DNA of 19,644 nt from JAQVUB01 sp033809415. Its GTDB lineage: Bacteria; Verrucomicrobiota; Lentisphaeria; Oligosphaerales; Oligosphaeraceae. Position 1 is the stretch's first letter. Each line of letters begins with the position of its first letter. Positions 1 to 6,944 of the stretch are shown here, piece after piece. Where the stretch lies: NCBI GenBank assembly GCA_033809415.1, contig JAPXLT010000059.1, positions 1 to 19,644 on the forward strand, read 5' to 3'. The notes under the pieces are model-generated. The model was not told the origin of the DNA, did no database searches, and saw only the letters and a program-made list of their open reading frames with translations. Made by a program: the position numbers and the translations under genes.

Positions 1-28
1 GCCAAAACCACAAATCCGCGTGCAATCT

Positions 29-150
29 CATCTGTCAAAGCAACAACCCATAGAAAAATTTTCCGCGCCTTCCGTGCTTTCCGTGGACAAAAAATGGGTT
101 GTGGGCGGCAGCCCACGCCAAGCTTTTTCGTGCCTTTCGTGGTAAAAATC
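29..150. repeat. Dispersed hairpin-arm repeat, copy A
   Basis: The most complete copy. Plus-strand order: CCGTGCTTTCCGTGG arm, A-run, GGGTTGTGGGCGGCAGCCCA hairpin, CGCCAAGC, TTTTTCGTGCCTTTCGTGG arm, A-run. The two arms are direct repeats of each other. Positions 29-118 align with copy B at 13801-13892. Confidence 0.85.
89..116 (-). terminator. Putative rho-independent terminator after the 947-aa secreted-protein gene
   Basis: On the minus strand, GTGGGC, loop TGCC, GCCCAC is a perfect six-pair GC-rich stem, followed by AACCCA and six T. It lies 63 bases past the stop codon and is part of dispersed repeat copy A. A second small hairpin (CTCGAAT at 181-187 with ATTCGAG at 164-170) overlaps the stop codon itself. 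Confidence 0.6.
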
Positions 151-178
151 CTTTTTGGATGCCCTCGAATTAGGAATT

Positions 179-3022
179 TTATTCGAGCAGCAGCACGCGG
201 ATGCCTCCGGACGCGATGTTACCCGCCATGACTCCGGTCTGTCCGGTGTAGTAATCGCGCAGGGATTTGCCGGCCAGGGCCGGTGCTGTGGCGTCAAGCT
301 GATACGCCGTTGGCTGGCGACTGCGGTTCATTAGCATGAGCATGGTTTGTCCGGCATGCCGAAGTGCCTGATAGTTATCCCCCTTGGGCCCTTTCAGCAG
401 GGGGAACTCCGCCTCGACGCGCTCCCCTTTGAGGATGAGTTCCTCGTAGTCGGCCGCCAGCCGGGTGATTTCGCCGAGGTTGTAGAAGCTGCGCCCGTCC
501 ATGCTGTGATATTCATAGAGCAGGAGTCCGACTCGGCCGACCAGCAGGTGCTTGAGGATTTCGGCCTGGCTCCAGAAGGACGGATAGGTAGCGAATTTGC
601 TCTGGTAGGGTTGTATGATAATGCCACTGACCATGGGTGTTGGCGCCAGGGCTTGCTTGGTGGCTTGCAGCAGCTTGGCGTCGTAGCCGTAGCCGCACAT
701 GCCCAGGTCGATCTTGCCGCGCAGCAGCTCCCAGTCGATGCCGTAGCGGCGCTTGAATTCTTCGCTTTGATAGGCGCTGTAGACGGAGAACACGACGTCC
801 GGTCGGGCGCGCTTGACGCCTTCCTGCAGAAGCACGGCCAAGTCCGCCATCTTCTTGTTCATCCAGGCGGTCCATTCCTTTTCATAGTTATTTTTCAGCT
901 GTTCCGGCGTTGGCGAGGCCTTGAGCTGGTGGGCGTCGGCAAATTGCTTCAGGCACAGCGGGCAGAAGCAGCCCAAACACCATCCCCAGACTGAGCCTTC
1001 AAAGTCCAAGTTGCAGTGGTCGACTTGTCTTTTTTCCTGCCAGACCTTGGCGGCCTGGACGAGGGTTTCGCGTCCTTCCGGGGTATAGAGCAACCGTCCT
1101 GAGCACGGGTAGTAGCTGTGCCGTTTGCCATTCATTTGCAGCTGGCGGTAGTCCTCGCCCCGGGCCAGCCAGTTTTTGAGGTCGAGGTTCCAGTTCTCCA
1201 GGTTGATAATGTTGAATGCCGTCAGTCCGGCGATAGCCGGTGCGCCTGCCTCGGTGATGCCGGCGGGAATATAGGAGGCGTAAATCTGGTCGCGCAGGCT
1301 GATGTCATCCATGGTCCGCAGCCATCCGGTCCAGAGTTGGAAGAGGATTTTTTTAGGCTGGCGTCCATTGACCGGAGGCATGGCGACGAGGGGGACGCAT
1401 TGCGGAATTTCTTGTGCCTTTAGGTCCGGCGTTGCCGCATGGAAGCGCAGTTCGCCGTTGCCGTTCCAGCGTGTCGTGGGCATAAGCAGCACGGCACACC
1501 AGCGGTGCAACTGGCCAAGCGTCGCTTCCGTATATTTTTTAACTCCCGGGAAGAGCAGTTCATAGTGGCGGTAGCCATCGATCAGCCCGATTTCCTTGAG
1601 TTCGACCTTTTGCCGTTTGTAGTAGCCGCTGGCGCCGCGCAGTTCGCATCCGTCCGGCACTTCCAGGAAGAGCTTGTAGCCGTTGGCGAGGTCGCCTTCC
1701 GGTAGCCCGTTGGGCCAGAACAGCAGTTGCTGGCCTTGGTCGGGGCAGAGGTGCAGGGCTTGGGCTTTCCAGTTGGGCCATAGCACGGTCTGATCCAGAA
1801 ACAAGGTTTTGTGATGGGCATCGCCCTTTTGTTCCCAGGTGTCGTCCAGCTCGAAACGGTGTGAACCGATCTCGAAGCGCAGCTTTTGTCCGGCCGGGAC
1901 TTCGACTTCCAAGTGATTGGTGCCAGGCTGGAGGACGATGTTGCTCCCTTTGACCGGCTGACCGTTGCAGCGGATGGCCGTGGCCTGGTCCAGACAGGTC
2001 AGTTCGGCGAAGTGCGGCTTGACCGTATAGCGCGGGGTAGCTAGGAAGATGTCCCCGGTCGTGGAACTCAGGATGAGCTGGAATGCGAAGGATTCCTGGT
2101 CGGTCAGGGTGGTTGGCATTTCCCAACGCTGAGCCGGCGCGTTGGCGGGGATGTCGACTTTTTCGGCGACGAAAGCATTGTTTTTGTGATACCGCTGCTG
2201 CTGCCAACGCAGGGGCATCGGCCAAGGTTGGTTCAAGGTGAGCGAGCTGACATTTTGGCTGGAGCGGAATTCGGGAGGGACAAGGCATCCGACCGCCGGG
2301 ACTTGGTCAACGAAGCGCAGCGTTGACCAGTCGTCATCAAAGTGGAAGGCGCGGCCCACGTGTTGCCAGGCGCTGGTTTCGCCGGACCTTTTTTCTATGC
2401 GGCCAACCAGAAAACGGCAGGTCGGCTTCGCTTCGCCGGCCAGACCCATGGCAGCCAGCGGGATGGCAGCCTCGACCGTCCAATAGCCGGATTCAACTTT
2501 GGTCTGGCAGCGTATGCCGGCGTTCCAACTCGGGTCGCGCGTTCCCCAGAAGTCGGGTCCGCGTCCGCATGAGTCCAGGACAGCACCATTGGCATTGATG
2601 AAGAAATCGTACATTATCGGCTCGGCGTCGCCATGACTGATGATGAATACGATGCAGTCGTCTCTGGAGATGCCTTGGTCATCTTGCGCAGTGGCGTTTT
2701 TCCGGAAGGCATGCATCTGGTTGGTTTCCGGTTGCAGGCAGAAGGCTTCGGCATGGATGCCGAGATAGAGGAAGTCGTTGTCGTAGCCGAGCTGGGCATT
2801 GGTCTGCTCCTTGGCTGGGCCGCTGTCGGCGGTCAGCGTGAATGGCGCCAGCTTGATACTTTCCCGCCAGAGAGCGTCGTCCAGGACGCCGTCTATCTGC
2901 GGTGGCGCTGCGGTCTTGCCCAGGGTTAGAAGACCTTGGCGGGGTGGCTTGGCTGCCCAGGAGGCTGTCGCCGCAAGAAGAATTCCCAGCAAAAGATTCC
3001 GGCACATTCGAAGTAGTGTCAT
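179..3022 (-). CDS. Secreted CBM9-like plus TIM-barrel glycosidase-like protein, 947 aa
   Basis: Residues 1-23 form a signal peptide (basic start, hydrophobic run LLLGILLAA, cleavage near SWA-A), so the protein is exported. Residues about 40-238 look like a CBM9/DOMON-type sugar-binding sandwich: IDGVLDDALW, then YDNDFLYLGI, DDCIVFII and WTVEAAIPL. Residues about 250-550 are probably beta-rich and unassigned. Residues about 556-870 look like a TIM barrel with DFEG at 673-676, followed at once by cysteines 682, 685, 687 and 690 (C-x2-C-x-C-x2-C) and later AADYE and GER near 856-869. The same barrel features occur in the 1178-aa protein at 14757-18293, so the two are probably distant paralogues. 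The start is supported by AAAGGA seven bases upstream of the ATG. It is the last gene of the regulator-pseudopilin-enzyme operon, 75 bp after the pseudopilin. Glycoside hydrolase activity is inferred; no catalytic pair could be fixed, and a binding-only role is possible. Confidence 0.85.
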   Translation of the reverse strand: MTLLRMCRNLLLGILLAATASWAAKPPRQGLLTLGKTAAPPQIDGVLDDALWRESIKLAPFTLTADSGPAKEQTNAQLGYDNDFLYLGIHAEAFCLQPETNQMHAFRKNATAQDDQGISRDDCIVFIISHGDAEPIMYDFFINANGAVLDSCGRGPDFWGTRDPSWNAGIRCQTKVESGYWTVEAAIPLAAMGLAGEAKPTCRFLVGRIEKRSGETSAWQHVGRAFHFDDDWSTLRFVDQVPAVGCLVPPEFRSSQNVSSLTLNQPWPMPLRWQQQRYHKNNAFVAEKVDIPANAPAQRWEMPTTLTDQESFAFQLILSSTTGDIFLATPRYTVKPHFAELTCLDQATAIRCNGQPVKGSNIVLQPGTNHLEVEVPAGQKLRFEIGSHRFELDDTWEQKGDAHHKTLFLDQTVLWPNWKAQALHLCPDQGQQLLFWPNGLPEGDLANGYKLFLEVPDGCELRGASGYYKRQKVELKEIGLIDGYRHYELLFPGVKKYTEATLGQLHRWCAVLLMPTTRWNGNGELRFHAATPDLKAQEIPQCVPLVAMPPVNGRQPKKILFQLWTGWLRTMDDISLRDQIYASYIPAGITEAGAPAIAGLTAFNIINLENWNLDLKNWLARGEDYRQLQMNGKRHSYYPCSGRLLYTPEGRETLVQAAKVWQEKRQVDHCNLDFEGSVWGWCLGCFCPLCLKQFADAHQLKASPTPEQLKNNYEKEWTAWMNKKMADLAVLLQEGVKRARPDVVFSVYSAYQSEEFKRRYGIDWELLRGKIDLGMCGYGYDAKLLQATKQALAPTPMVSGIIIQPYQSKFATYPSFWSQAEILKHLLVGRVGLLLYEYHSMDGRSFYNLGEITRLAADYEELILKGERVEAEFPLLKGPKGDNYQALRHAGQTMLMLMNRSRQPTAYQLDATAPALAGKSLRDYYTGQTGVMAGNIASGGIRVLLLE

Positions 3023-3097
3023 GTCATGTTCCTTTCAGTTATTTTGGTTTGGACAAGAGGATGGGCAATATATGGTGGCCGGTGTCCAGGCATGGGC

Positions 3098-3850
3098 TTA
3101 TAGTTCGCAGCCAATCCAGTTGGCGTGGCACCTGATCCAACTGCCACCATTGCGGCCTTTCAATTCCCAGTCAAACGCCGGCAGAACCTTGCATCTCTTT
3201 CTGTAGTCGTTGTAGGAGTGCCCGGCGACATGGCCGTCCATGAAGGCGGTGTTGACGATTGATTCGCGGCTATGGCGCATTTCCAAGGCATAGTTCGTAT
3301 TGCCGCTGAAGGCCTGGCGGGGGTAGATGACCGGGGAGTAGGCGAAGACGTCGCCGAAAGAGGAGTTATGGTAGGTTCCACCACTGGCCAGTTTGACACG
3401 TTCATTGGGTGGGGTGTCAGCGAAGGTCGCTTGGCGGGACGGGCGCCCGAAAAAGCGCCAGCTGAGCTGCACGGCCTGAGTCCTCCAGTTGGTGAGGCCG
3501 AAGGCATAGGCGGAAACGCCGTAGTTCTGATTGTGGCCGGTATAGTCCCAGTGCAGGGACGACGGACATCGCAGGGTTGTGCGCGTGATGTACTGATCCG
3601 CGACAAACTGCCCCCACCAGCGCCCGCCATTGCGGTAATATTCCTTATAAAAGCCGCCCGGGCACCATTCGTCGTTGTCGCTGGTGTAGAATTGCCAGGC
3701 CATCGCAAGCTGTTTCAGATTGTTGGCGCAGGAAGCGCTGCGGGCGCGGTCCCGGGCATTGGTTAAAGCCGGCAGAAGCATTGATGCCAGGACGGCGATG
3801 ATGGCGATGACAACCAGCAGCTCGATCAGTGTGAAACGTCGTTTTATCAT
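3098..3850 (-). CDS. Type IV pilin-like / type II secretion pseudopilin-like protein, 250 aa
   Basis: From the chosen start, residues 6-30 are the prepilin segment FTLIELLVVIAIIA continuing to LLPAL, with Glu at +5 (residue 10) of the mature N-terminus. This segment normally anchors the protein in the inner membrane until it is assembled into a pilus or pseudopilus. The residue before Phe is Arg, not the usual Gly. The rest is a small, aromatic-rich domain with FMDGH near the C-terminus, like the H-x9-DG end of DUF1559-type proteins, here with eleven residues between His and Asp. A second in-frame ATG 33 bp upstream (3883) has an equally good ribosome-binding site; I prefer 3850 because it gives the short basic leader typical of the family. 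It lies between the LacI-type regulator and the CBM9/TIM-barrel gene and is very likely cotranscribed with both. Confidence 0.88.
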   Translation of the reverse strand: MIKRRFTLIELLVVIAIIAVLASMLLPALTNARDRARSASCANNLKQLAMAWQFYTSDNDEWCPGGFYKEYYRNGGRWWGQFVADQYITRTTLRCPSSLHWDYTGHNQNYGVSAYAFGLTNWRTQAVQLSWRFFGRPSRQATFADTPPNERVKLASGGTYHNSSFGDVFAYSPVIYPRQAFSGNTNYALEMRHSRESIVNTAFMDGHVAGHSYNDYRKRCKVLPAFDWELKGRNGGSWIRCHANWIGCEL

Positions 3851-3902
3851 AGTGATGTCCTTTCCAATACGTTGTTGTTTCATGGTGATGTCCTTTCCAA
3901 TG
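3848..3902 (-). repeat. 33-bp-offset duplication of ribosome-binding site and start codon
   Basis: On the minus strand, ATTGGAAAGGACATCAC, one C or T, then ATG occurs twice: once ending at the ATG at 3881-3883 and once at the ATG at 3848-3850. The offset is 33 bp (11 codons), so both ATGs are in frame with the pseudopilin and both have AAAGGA seven to eight bases upstream. It looks like a short tandem duplication. The upstream start would add MKQQRIGKDIT to the leader. Confidence 0.85.
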
Positions 3903-3908
3903 GAGTTC

Positions 3909-4940
3909 CTAATCTGCCTTGAAAAATGCCATTTTGTTTTTGATCATTTCCGAGGACACCGGTTCGCAGTTCAGCATTGCCGTCAGCATTTGCATCGCAC
4001 GGGAACCGGCATAGTGGAAGTCCTGTTCCACAGAGGCCAGGTCATGGTTGACGTGATTGAGGAAGTCGCATTTGTTATACGAGACCAAGTGATAATCGCG
4101 GCCGACCTGCCAGCCGAGCGTGGACATGATCCCGAGCACGTCCAGCATGTAGTAGTCGGAGGGTACGAACAGCCCCAGCGGCTTGCGCCCCAGGCGCCTC
4201 GGCAAGGCTTCTTGTAGATATGCCCGGTCGGTTTGGATGTTCGTTGACGGCAGAGGCAATTCCTCGCGTATCGCAGTGATCCCGTGCTCACGCAGATAGT
4301 CGCAAAAACCGCGGGCACGTTCCTGGTAATACACGGAGATGAAGCTCAAAACTAAATATTCCGCACAACCCTGCTGATGAAGATGCGCCGCCGCCTGCCT
4401 GCCGCCGTCATAGTCGTCGAATTGGAGAGCCACCATCCGCCCCGAGGCCAGTTCGGACTGGAATCGCTCGTCCGGAGGCGCCGTGTTGAACAACACGACT
4501 TTGCCGTCCTTTTGGCAGAACTCACGCAGTAGACGTGCGAATTTCCCGGGATTATAGAGGTGTTCGCTATAGTACACGATGATGCCGAGATTCCGCTGAT
4601 GCGTCACGGTGCGGAGAAATTGCGCAAGGTCGGCGCTGCCGCCAAAATAAAAATTCAATGGCAAGTTGTTTTCTGCCGCCACTTGCGATATGCCGTTAAT
4701 GGCATCGCAGATCAGCGACCGGCAATATGTCGGCATGAAAATGCCAATCGAAGGATGCTTCCGGCGGCGGACGCAGGAAGCGGCTTGATTCCGCGTGTAG
4801 TTCATCTCTGCAACCGCCGCACGAATCTTTTGACGAGTACGCGCCGATACCGTGCAGGACTTGTCCGGAGACGGATTCAAAGCCCGAGAAACAACCGAGG
4901 TAGAATACCCTAATCTCTTGGCTATCTCACTGATGGTCAT
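3909..4940 (-). CDS. LacI-type transcriptional regulator, 343 aa
   Basis: Residues 1-52 form the N-terminal LacI helix-turn-helix (MTISEIAKRLGYSTSVVSRALN, then RTRQKIRAAVAEMNYTRN). Residues about 64-343 form a periplasmic-binding-protein-like effector domain. The ATG at 4940 is chosen because LacI proteins begin a few residues before the first helix; extending to 5042 would add a non-family leader through the promoter. The hinge helix reads NQAASCVRRRK, with Val where LacI proteins usually carry the minor-groove Leu. A promoter with two palindromic sites lies just upstream, so autoregulation is likely, and the pseudopilin and CBM9/TIM-barrel genes follow without a visible terminator. The inducer is unknown; a sugar is inferred from the neighbours. 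Confidence 0.93.
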   Translation of the reverse strand: MTISEIAKRLGYSTSVVSRALNPSPDKSCTVSARTRQKIRAAVAEMNYTRNQAASCVRRRKHPSIGIFMPTYCRSLICDAINGISQVAAENNLPLNFYFGGSADLAQFLRTVTHQRNLGIIVYYSEHLYNPGKFARLLREFCQKDGKVVLFNTAPPDERFQSELASGRMVALQFDDYDGGRQAAAHLHQQGCAEYLVLSFISVYYQERARGFCDYLREHGITAIREELPLPSTNIQTDRAYLQEALPRRLGRKPLGLFVPSDYYMLDVLGIMSTLGWQVGRDYHLVSYNKCDFLNHVNHDLASVEQDFHYAGSRAMQMLTAMLNCEPVSSEMIKNKMAFFKAD

Positions 4941-4965
4941 AATGATACGCTCAAATGAAAAAAAA

Positions 4966-4987
4966 TTCCAGCAAACCTTTGCTGGAA
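4966..4987. promoter_or_regulatory. Palindromic operator O1, downstream of the -10 box
   Basis: A 22-bp inverted repeat: arm TTCCAGCAAA, centre CC, then the exact reverse complement TTTGCTGGAA. It begins two bases downstream of the predicted -10 box of the regulator gene, so it covers the likely transcription start. Size and symmetry fit a LacI-type site, but the centre is CC rather than the usual CG. Confidence 0.8.
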
Positions 4988-4989
4988 AT

Positions 4990-5017
4990 ACTATAGCGCG
5001 GTAATTTTTGCTGTCAA
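4990..5017 (-). promoter_or_regulatory. Sigma-70-like promoter of the LacI-pseudopilin-glycosidase operon
   Basis: On the minus strand, TTGACA (5012-5017) and TATAGT (4990-4995) are separated by 16 bp. It lies 50 bp upstream of the regulator's ATG and exactly between two palindromic operator copies. The -35 box is a perfect consensus and the -10 box matches at five of six positions. Confidence 0.75.
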
Positions 5018-5033
5018 GCTGAAAAACAAAAAA

Positions 5034-5055
5034 AATCAGCAAACCTTTGCTGGAA
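5034..5055. promoter_or_regulatory. Palindromic operator O2, upstream of the -35 box
   Basis: A second copy of O1, 68 bp away. It shares CAGCAAACCTTTGCTGGAA and differs only in the outer left arm (AAT instead of TTC). It lies 17 bp upstream of the -35 box. Two sites flanking one promoter at this spacing suggest cooperative binding or looping by a dimeric or tetrameric LacI-type protein. Confidence 0.75.
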
Positions 5056-5097
5056 TTTTTTTGAACAACGAAAAGACACGAAAAGACACGAAAAAAA
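5051..5097 (+). repeat. Dispersed repeat arm (CACGAAA type), copy E
   Basis: A T-run is followed by GAACAACGAAAAGACACG and a second AAAAGACACG unit. It matches the arms of the dispersed element seen at 61-150, 8275-8310, 13411-13437 and 13833-13860, without the GC hairpin. It starts inside the right arm of operator O2. Confidence 0.6.
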
Positions 5098-5130
5098 TCA
5101 TGGGGAGGCGCGAGGCATTAGGATGGTGCT

Positions 5131-5208
5131 GTGGACATTGTGGACGTGGTGGACATTGTGGACGTGGTGGACATTGTGGACGTGGTGGACATTGTGGACG
5201 TGGTGGAC
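5131..5208. repeat. 18-bp tandem repeat, four copies plus a partial
   Basis: The unit GTGGACATTGTGGACGTG is repeated exactly four times (5131-5202) and ends with GTGGAC. Open frames across it on either strand give only low-complexity peptides, and it lies in the gap between the M81 gene and the LacI-type gene. There are no spacers, so it is not a CRISPR array. Confidence 0.92.
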
Positions 5209-5226
5209 AGAAGACGGACGTTTCCC

Positions 5227-5268
5227 TGCCCCCTGCCCCCTGCCCCCTGTCCCCTGCACCCTGCCCCC
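5227..5268. repeat. Heptanucleotide tandem repeat (GGGGGCA/GGGTGCA), locus 1
   Basis: Six 7-bp units read on the plus strand as TGCCCCC (three), TGTCCCC, TGCACCC and TGCCCCC. It ends two bases before the stop codon of the M81 gene. The same heptamer occurs at 13369-13392 and 19570-19644. Confidence 0.9.
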
Positions 5269-5269
5269 T

Positions 5270-6757
5270 TTAGGAGAGCCATCCGGGGTGATCATCCGGG
5301 AACTCATCGAGTGGGAAGATGGGGCGACGGCATTTCCGGAAGGTGAGGTTGGCGATTTTCTGTTCGGATTTGCCGGGCACCTCGATGTCATAGATTTTTG
5401 CGGCAATTGGTTCGAAGGCGTGCCGGAAATGCACGGAGGACTTGACGACGATGATGCTGCAGTTTTTCGGATCGATGCCGCAGGCGATGATGCCTTCCGG
5501 CGTCCAGGTCTGGGCAAAGCCAGTGCTGACAATGACGGTCAGCCCATCGATTAGCAGCGCTGCCAGCTTGCCGATTCTGCGGAAGTCGCGTTCGGGGATG
5601 CCCGGTGCATCACAAATCCCATTCGAGATGGATTTGACCCAAGCCGTCGCCTTGACCGGAGCACCGCAAAGCTCCGGGAAATATTTACCGCCAAGGGAGA
5701 CCTCGATGCTGGCGCCGACGCCGGCCTTTTCGGCCTGGGCAACAGTTTCCGGCGAACGCAGATAGGCGATGACTGCACCCTCGACTTTGCGTTCCAGAAG
5801 CCGCCGCAGGATATGCGTGCCGTCTCCCGGTGCGCCGCCGCCTGGATTGTCCCAGCAGTCCGCAAAGACGCAGGGTCTGCGATCCGGGTGAGTAAGCACA
5901 TCGTCAATGGACTCATCGAGATTGGCAAAGTTGCGCAGCAGACTCTTTCGTTCAGCCCACATTTCGCAGCCGATCTGATCAGCGAACAGTTGCGCTTTTT
6001 CCGGATTTTGATCGGTGATGACGATGGCACAGGCACCGCTTTCAACAATATCCGCACAGAAAAATCCGTAAGCGATAGTTGCGCTGATGACTCCAGGCTG
6101 TTTTTCAAGAGCCGCGCAGCGTTCCTGAAAGTTCTTCACCGGCGCCCATGCGGTCGGGATGAATTCCGGCAGCAGGGGCAGTTTGCGCGCCTTCATCACC
6201 GGCTTGATTTTGCCATCGAGGGTATCAAGCAAGATACGTGCGGATTCCTTGGCGCGATCCGCCCCATCAATATGCGGATAGGTATGGTAGTTGATGAGGA
6301 CGCTCGCATTGCGCAGCATTTTTTCGGTGATATTGGCATGCAGATCGAGCACCGCATGAATGGGAACCTCCGGACCTAAGAGTTGCCGCAGCGCCTCGAG
6401 AAGGTCCCCTTCGGCGTCATCATCGTCCTCGAGGACCATGGCGCCATGCAGCGACAGTAGCACTCCATCCACTTTTCCGGCTTCCCGGCAGATGCGCAGG
6501 ATTTCGCCCTTGATATGTTCATGGGCGCTGCGCTGGCAAGGCCCCCATGGTTGCGCCCAAGCGGAGACCGTGGGAATGACCTTCACATCGCTGCGCTGCT
6601 GCAGAACCTCGAAATACGCCTTATTGTAGCTGCGAAGGTCACTGCAATCTGCTTTTTGCCGGAAGTCACCCGCCCACTCGAAGGCCTCGAGTGTAGTCAG
6701 CATAGGATTGAAGGTATTAGTTTCCTGCCCGTAACAGCCAATCACAATATTGTACAT
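5270..6757 (-). CDS. M81 family (MlrC-like) metallopeptidase, 495 aa
   Basis: MlrC-type proteins are zinc-dependent hydrolases named after linear microcystin cleavage, but most members have unknown substrates. The family layout is complete: GQETNTFNP at 10-18, LSLHGAM at 101-107, VLDLHAN at 136-142, YHTYPHID at 157-164 and DNPGGGAPGDGT at 303-314. Those histidines and acids are the likely metal ligands. Length matches the family's usual 490-510 residues. There is no signal peptide, so it is probably cytoplasmic. GGAAAGGA lies eight bases upstream of the ATG. It follows the SGNH hydrolase gene after 187 bp and ends next to a heptamer array. A role in peptide or amide cleavage linked to glycan use is only inferred; microcystin degradation is not implied. 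Confidence 0.93.
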   Translation of the reverse strand: MYNIVIGCYGQETNTFNPMLTTLEAFEWAGDFRQKADCSDLRSYNKAYFEVLQQRSDVKVIPTVSAWAQPWGPCQRSAHEHIKGEILRICREAGKVDGVLLSLHGAMVLEDDDDAEGDLLEALRQLLGPEVPIHAVLDLHANITEKMLRNASVLINYHTYPHIDGADRAKESARILLDTLDGKIKPVMKARKLPLLPEFIPTAWAPVKNFQERCAALEKQPGVISATIAYGFFCADIVESGACAIVITDQNPEKAQLFADQIGCEMWAERKSLLRNFANLDESIDDVLTHPDRRPCVFADCWDNPGGGAPGDGTHILRRLLERKVEGAVIAYLRSPETVAQAEKAGVGASIEVSLGGKYFPELCGAPVKATAWVKSISNGICDAPGIPERDFRRIGKLAALLIDGLTVIVSTGFAQTWTPEGIIACGIDPKNCSIIVVKSSVHFRHAFEPIAAKIYDIEVPGKSEQKIANLTFRKCRRPIFPLDEFPDDHPGWLS

Positions 6758-6944
6758 TTAAGTTGTCCTTTCCGTTGACAGTCTCTTGAAAAAAACTGCC
6801 TAAGAATATAATCCTTTTCCGGTTTCTAACCATGAAAAGTACGGAAAAAACAAATTCGGCAGTGGCATTTACGCAATGCGTCAATACCTGTGGAATTCTT
6901 TTTGAACAACGAAATGCCCTTGTTATCCAGTTTTACTGACGCAT
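6758..6944. other. Intergenic region with inverted and direct repeats upstream of the M81 gene
   Basis: The 187 bp between the SGNH and M81 genes hold a perfect small palindrome ACGCAATGCGT (6871-6881). AATGCGTCA (6875-6883) is the reverse complement of TGACGCATT (6937-6945), and GCATTTACG is directly repeated (6865-6873 and 6941-6949, the latter overlapping the SGNH stop). A block at 6891-6913 (TGGAATTC, T-run, GAACAACGAAA) nearly matches 5051-5073. An M81 promoter may be present (TATATT-like -10 near 6806), but no convincing -35 box was found. Confidence 0.45.

Noticed and set aside
28..297. 89-residue minus-strand open frame at the window start
   Set aside because: It crosses the repeat element and terminator and overlaps the end of the 947-aa gene in another frame; low-complexity peptide without family pattern.
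347..994. Long plus-strand open frame opposite the 947-aa gene
   Set aside because: No family pattern, no ribosome-binding site, and fully inside a gene with signal peptide and CBM9-like motifs on the other strand. GC-rich antisense shadow.
4941..5042. N-terminal extension of the LacI-type regulator
   Set aside because: It would translate the promoter and O1 and place 34 non-family residues before a helix-turn-helix that normally starts at residue 3-5.
5131..5208. Possible CRISPR array
   Set aside because: Units are directly adjacent with no unique spacers, and no cas genes are present.
5123..5554. Open frames across the 18-bp array on both strands (Trp-Thr or His-Val-His rich)
   Set aside because: The repeat unit is a multiple of three and therefore stays open in all frames. 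The frames run into the M81 gene in antisense or a wrong frame.
5270..6757. Microcystin degradation function for the M81 protein
   Set aside because: The name comes from one family member. Context here is glycan use, and no mlrA, mlrB or mlrD neighbours are present.
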